This document shows, piece by piece, positions 7,435 through 9,503 of a DNA stretch of 9,503 nucleotides. Position 1 is the stretch's first letter. Each line of letters begins with the position of its first letter. The position numbers and the translations under genes are program-made. The stretch comes from Candidatus Odinarchaeota archaeon (GTDB lineage Archaea; Asgardarchaeota; JAGGXT01). A model generated the notes under the pieces. It searched no databases and was not told the origin of the DNA. It saw only the letters and a list, made by a program, of their open reading frames with translations. The stretch lies in assembly GCA_021162905.1 (NCBI GenBank), contig JAGGXT010000186.1, positions 1-9,503 of the forward strand, in the 5' to 3' direction.

Positions 7435-7520
7435 TACTGACTTATATTGTAGTGAATAACAAGTCTTAAAGGCTTAGTAACATCATTAAGAAGACTATAC
7501 CTTTATCCATAATGATTTTA

Positions 7521-7532
7521 CCATATAAATAA
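7521..7532 (-). promoter_or_regulatory. TATA-like box ahead of the phosphodiesterase gene
   Basis: TTTATATGG on the minus strand within the 151-nt spacer predicts transcription from near 7499 and a leader of roughly 77 nt. This would give the phosphodiesterase its own promoter, independent of the HEAT-repeat gene. A second TATA-like stretch (TATATAAC, near 7550-7540) is also possible. Confidence 0.35.
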
Positions 7533-7573
7533 ACTTAACGTTATATACAAACAAATTAAAAATGTAACCTTTT

Positions 7574-8101
7574 TCATAGTTTTTCAGCACTTCTTAGTGC
7601 TTCCTTTATTCTAAGTTGGATGACTGGGTTTTCTTCAATTTTTTGTCTTTCTTTAAGTGTTTGTATAAACTTTTCTTTCAACTCTGGTCTTACTTTTAAT
7701 ACGTTTTGGATGAATGTAATGGCGTCATGTCTATGCTGCACATTCTTTGAATTTATATAATCAAACATTTTATCTGCAAGTTTTGATACAGCCTCTGGTG
7801 TATATTTTGATAACTTTAATAAAACTATCAAGGCAGAGTTTCTAACTACTGTTATTTTATCATTCTCAAATAGTTCAAAAAGCTTATCTGCAATCCCTGA
7901 AAGTTTTTCTGGTTTTCGTAGACTTATCAAATCCAAAACTTTGGTGGCTGACCATCGATACCTGAAATCCTTTTCATCTAATAATTTAATTATATCATTT
8001 AAAAGCTCATCGTTCTCTACAGCTTCACTTGAAAGTTTCCGATATATAGGTGTAACGTCTTCCATCGAAAGAAGTTCTTTTTTTATAGATTCATCTAACA
8101 C
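7574..8101 (-). CDS. Small HEAT/ARM-repeat protein
   Basis: 175 residues, soluble, almost entirely predicted helical, with no signal peptide. From about residue 31 it shows helix-pair repeats of about 37 residues, the spacing of HEAT/ARM repeats: LLNDIIKLLDEKDFRYRWSA (33-52), then IADKLFELFENDKITVVRNS (70-89), then LADKMFDYINSKNVQHRHDA (108-127), and a weaker last unit ending in NPVIQLRIKEALR. The D-x2-V-R-x2-A pattern of HEAT second helices is visible in NDKITVVRNSAL. Such folds are protein- or nucleic-acid-binding scaffolds; no partner can be named. The start is GTG 8101, with GGTGATC (8111-8105) leaving 5 nt from the GGTGA core; upstream in-frame ATGs at 8134 and 8113 would add a short hydrophobic stretch and lack a site. 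It lies 100 nt after the phosphoesterase gene. Confidence 0.7.
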   Translation of the reverse strand: MLDESIKKELLSMEDVTPIYRKLSSEAVENDELLNDIIKLLDEKDFRYRWSATKVLDLISLRKPEKLSGIADKLFELFENDKITVVRNSALIVLLKLSKYTPEAVSKLADKMFDYINSKNVQHRHDAITFIQNVLKVRPELKEKFIQTLKERQKIEENPVIQLRIKEALRSAEKL

Positions 8102-8104
8102 TAT

Positions 8105-8111
8105 GATCACC
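8105..8111 (-). promoter_or_regulatory. Ribosome binding site deciding the GTG start of the HEAT-repeat gene
   Basis: GGTGATC is a perfect 7-base match to the expected 16S complement, and its GGTGA core is 5 nt before GTG 8101. A longer frame from ATG 8113 would overlap this site. Confidence 0.6.
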
Positions 8112-8201
8112 ATAAAGTGGATTATTATTATCAACTTAAAAATGAGGTGTGTTAATACTTTTAATAAGATTTTCCATAACTTTCAGAATATGAAAAAGAT
8201 A

Positions 8202-8876
8202 TTATTTGACTCTCTCTATGCTGAAATCGATCTTATCTTTCTCTTCTATAATTATATTAGCATAAAATCCTCGGGATGCTGGCCCCGGATTTATTATGAG
8301 GGTTCTTCCTATATAGTCGTATCCTTGCGCCTCGTGAATGTGTCCATGAATCGACAAAAGCGGCTGATACTCCTCAATTATTCTCTTAACAGATTTACTA
8401 CCAACATGTTGATGCATAAAAGTAATATCTAATTTAGTACCGTAGGGTGGTACATGCGTTACTAAAATAAGCTTCTTGTCACGATAATCACTAGCATCTA
8501 TACTACTTTTTAAATGATCATATATTTCATTCTCATTAAATTCAATCAATGTATTAAATGGTGTTATATTTGATCCTCCAAAACCTACTATAACAAAATT
8601 ATTCATCTCTACGTTTTTCTCATGAATATTTCTACATGTTCGAATGACATCAACATTTAAAAGTTCCCTTGGATCACAATTACCAGGAATGAAAAAGGTC
8701 GGTATATCTTCGAATGAGAGATACTTTAGTATTGCCGAAACTTGATCAATGCTTCCAAAATGTACAATATCTCCAATTATTATTACAACATCAGGTTTAG
8801 TTTTCAAAATATTTCTTCTCTGCTTTACAACCGCTGTAAAATATCCATGAATATCCGTCATAGCATAGATCCGCAT
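8202..8876 (-). CDS. Calcineurin-like metallophosphoesterase, COG2129-type (Icc-related)
   Basis: 224 residues, cytoplasmic, a complete single-domain binuclear metallophosphoesterase. All family motifs are present in order: D8-x-H10 (MTDIHG), GD at 35-36 (IIIGDIVH), GNCD (65-68), H141 (LVTHVPP), and GHIHE (178-182) with H179 and H181. The stretches GGSNITPFNT (100-109) and HVGSKSVKRIIEEYQPLL (157-174) with NPGPASRG at the C-terminal side match the archaeal COG2129 group of predicted phosphoesterases. The substrate is unknown; relatives hydrolyse phosphodiesters or phosphomonoesters. The start is ATG 8876, since GGTGA (8886-8882) lies exactly 5 nt upstream; the longer frame begins at GTG 8885, inside that site. 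It is divergent from the small gene at 9001 and is the first of four same-strand genes. Confidence 0.9.
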   Translation of the reverse strand: MRIYAMTDIHGYFTAVVKQRRNILKTKPDVVIIIGDIVHFGSIDQVSAILKYLSFEDIPTFFIPGNCDPRELLNVDVIRTCRNIHEKNVEMNNFVIVGFGGSNITPFNTLIEFNENEIYDHLKSSIDASDYRDKKLILVTHVPPYGTKLDITFMHQHVGSKSVKRIIEEYQPLLSIHGHIHEAQGYDYIGRTLIINPGPASRGFYANIIIEEKDKIDFSIERVK

Positions 8877-8881
8877 CGCTC

Positions 8882-8886
8882 TCACC
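8882..8886 (-). promoter_or_regulatory. Ribosome binding site deciding the start of the phosphoesterase
   Basis: GGTGA on the minus strand is 5 nt before ATG 8876. It contains the GTG (8885) of the longer frame. Confidence 0.65.
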
Positions 8887-9000
8887 TAATTAATTCTGTA
8901 GAAATAAAGTATATGCTATGTATGTTAGGAAGTATTTATGTATTTATCTTATTTATTATATTGTAAAACTTTATTAGAACCTTATTACAAATTATTTTTC
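8887..9000. promoter_or_regulatory. Divergent promoter region, phosphoesterase and small basic protein genes
   Basis: This very AT-rich spacer must hold promoters in both directions. Plus-strand TATA-like candidates are TTTATTATA (8952-8960, leader of about 20 nt) and TTTATTAG (8970-8977, which would put the start of transcription at the ATG 9001 itself). On the minus strand CATAAATACT (8940-8931) predicts a leader of about 33 nt for the phosphoesterase. None can be proven by eye. Confidence 0.4.
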
Positions 9001-9315
9001 ATGTCCGAGGAAAAAAGACGTATAAGCTGGCATGATGTGGAAGTCCATGTTCTTAGACGAGCAGGTAGATGGATTACTGGTATCTTAGTGCAAGAAAGTG
9101 ATGACGGTAAACGTAGAGCAAAGTTATTCAAAGCTATTATAAAAGATGATGGGAATAAGACAATAACATGGAAGGGACAAACCTTTAAAGTTTCTATGAT
9201 ACAAAGAATAAATATCCCATCTTATGATTACTGGGAAAAGCTGGTTAAACGTACTACAACCATATTAAAGAAAGTTTTTGGAGTTAAACGCGGCACATTA
9301 GAAGAATTTACTTGA
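9001..9315 (+). CDS. Unrecognised basic 104-residue protein
   Basis: I do not recognise the family. The protein is small, soluble and basic. Its first part (about 7-72) looks beta-rich, with alternating hydrophobic residues in VEVHVLRRAGRWITGILVQE (13-32), then KLFKAIIKDDGNKTITWKGQ and FKVSMIQRINIP; the last 30 residues form an amphipathic Lys/Arg-rich helix (YWEKLVKRTTTILKKVFGVK) and a short acidic end. A small beta-barrel with a basic helix could bind nucleic acid, but that is inference only. The start ATG 9001 (MSEEKRR) has no ribosome binding site. The frame is open back to ATG 8938, preceded by AGGAAG at 5 nt, which would add 21 mostly hydrophobic or aromatic residues from intergenic-like AT-rich codons; I prefer 9001. 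Codon use resembles the neighbours. Confidence 0.65.
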   Translation: MSEEKRRISWHDVEVHVLRRAGRWITGILVQESDDGKRRAKLFKAIIKDDGNKTITWKGQTFKVSMIQRINIPSYDYWEKLVKRTTTILKKVFGVKRGTLEEFT

Positions 9316-9367
9316 TTAAAATTCAAATTATTCATTAATCATACGTAAGTGAGTATTCCAGATTCTC

Positions 9368-9373
9368 TTTTTT
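9368..9373 (+). terminator. T-run after the small basic protein gene
   Basis: Six T preceded by a pyrimidine-rich stretch lie about 50 nt after the stop codon at 9313-9315. A weak hairpin, TGATTAA (9313-9319) / TTAATCA (9335-9341), starts on the stop codon. Confidence 0.35.
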
Positions 9374-9386
9374 GATATGGTAGTAG

Positions 9387-9394
9387 TTATATAG
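9387..9394 (+). promoter_or_regulatory. TATA-like box for the gene starting at 9486
   Basis: TTATATAG predicts transcription from near 9417, giving a leader of about 70 nt. The first dyad (9404-9418) overlaps that predicted start. Confidence 0.4.
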
Positions 9395-9403
9395 TATAGA
9401 ATT

Positions 9404-9418
9404 CTAAAAATATTTTAG
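9404..9418. repeat. Dyad 1, CTAAAA / TTTTAG
   Basis: A 6-bp perfect inverted repeat (9404-9409 and 9413-9418) with a 3-nt centre lies just downstream of the TATA-like box. It shares the CTAAA...TTTAG core with dyad 2, 49 bp away, so it may be an operator. Confidence 0.4.
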
Positions 9419-9449
9419 GCAGAATGGGTAAATATAGGTGTTAAGGTTT

Positions 9450-9470
9450 TTACTAAATCAGTTTTAGTAA
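9450..9470. repeat. Dyad 2, TTACTAAA / TTTAGTAA
   Basis: An 8-bp perfect inverted repeat (9450-9457 and 9463-9470) with a 5-nt centre TCAGT ends 4 nt before the ribosome binding site of the next gene. It could be a repressor site or a hairpin in the message leader that affects ribosome access. Confidence 0.5.
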
Positions 9471-9474
9471 TGTG

Positions 9475-9479
9475 GGTGA
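9475..9479 (+). promoter_or_regulatory. Ribosome binding site for the gene starting at 9486
   Basis: GGTGA within GGGTGAT is 6 nt before ATG 9486. Its TGA also closes the upstream frame, so the start cannot lie further left. Confidence 0.6.
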
Positions 9480-9485
9480 TTTTAT

Positions 9486-9503
9486 ATGGGTGAATCTAAA
9501 GTA
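9486..9503 (+). CDS. Start of a gene cut by the window edge
   Basis: Only MGESKV is visible. The call rests on the well-placed GGTGA ribosome binding site and the upstream TATA-like box. Nothing can be said of its function. Confidence 0.55.

Noticed and set aside
7462..7496. Inverted repeat AGTCTT / AAGACT in the leader of the phosphodiesterase gene
   Set aside because: A 6-bp AT-rich stem with a 23-nt loop and no further pairing is expected by chance; no riboswitch pattern was recognised.
7432..7573. Possible C/D box small RNA (ATGATG on the minus strand)
   Set aside because: The C box is imperfect and there is no CTGA D box at a suitable distance.
8272..8290. GC-rich patch suggesting an RNA gene
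   Set aside because: It encodes the conserved NPGPASRG motif of the phosphoesterase; no cloverleaf can be drawn.
7941..8432. Plus-strand open frame across the HEAT-repeat and phosphoesterase genes
   Set aside because: It overlaps two well-supported minus-strand genes and has low-complexity Ser/Ile/Asn composition typical of antisense frames in AT-rich DNA.
4680..8876. A single four-gene operon
   Set aside because: Gaps of 61, 151 and 100 nt with TATA-like boxes and T-runs in them argue against a tight operon; partial read-through remains possible.

Overview
The window is AT-rich and reads as archaeal DNA, most likely from a thermophilic or deep-branching member of the Thermoproteota; the exact lineage cannot be fixed from sequence alone. 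The signs are an Nre-type DNA repair protein with a PCNA-binding tail, a COG2129-type (Icc-related) phosphoesterase, TATA-like boxes ahead of gene starts, T-rich 3' ends, heavy use of ATA (Ile) and AGA/AGG (Arg) codons, and Shine-Dalgarno sites of the GGTGA type set a constant 5-6 nt before starts. No rRNA, tRNA, CRISPR array, insertion sequence or other mobile element was seen. No gene-free gap exceeds 300 bases.

Left part (1-4561): a transport locus. The last codons of an upstream frame, probably a membrane protein, run into a fused, two-cassette ECF-type ATPase (53-1804). After a convergent terminator comes a minus-strand gene for a secreted, membrane-anchored GIFT/DUF4350-like protein (1855-3105). 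Divergent from it is a plus-strand membrane protein (3299-4561) whose C-terminal part resembles a YkoE-like ECF substrate-binding (S) component but which carries a large extracytoplasmic beta-rich domain at its N-terminus. Together these suggest an ECF-like importer with unusual extracytoplasmic parts. This is the most interesting inference in the window.

Middle and right part (4680-8876, all minus strand, transcribed right to left): a COG2129-like metallophosphoesterase, a small HEAT/ARM-repeat protein, a membrane-anchored alkaline-phosphatase-superfamily phosphodiesterase whose catalytic domain faces outside, and the DNA repair protein Nre. The gaps of 61-151 nt, several with their own TATA-like boxes, argue for separate or loosely coupled transcription rather than a tight operon.

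Right end (8886-9503): a plus-strand gene for an unrecognised basic 104-residue protein, divergent from the phosphoesterase, then a 170-nt spacer with two related dyads, then the first six codons of another plus-strand gene behind a strong ribosome binding site.

Start choice: in several genes the longest open frame begins with a GTG or TTG inside, or only just downstream of, the ribosome binding site itself. I moved those starts to the codon placed correctly downstream, so some coordinates are shorter than the maximal open frame.
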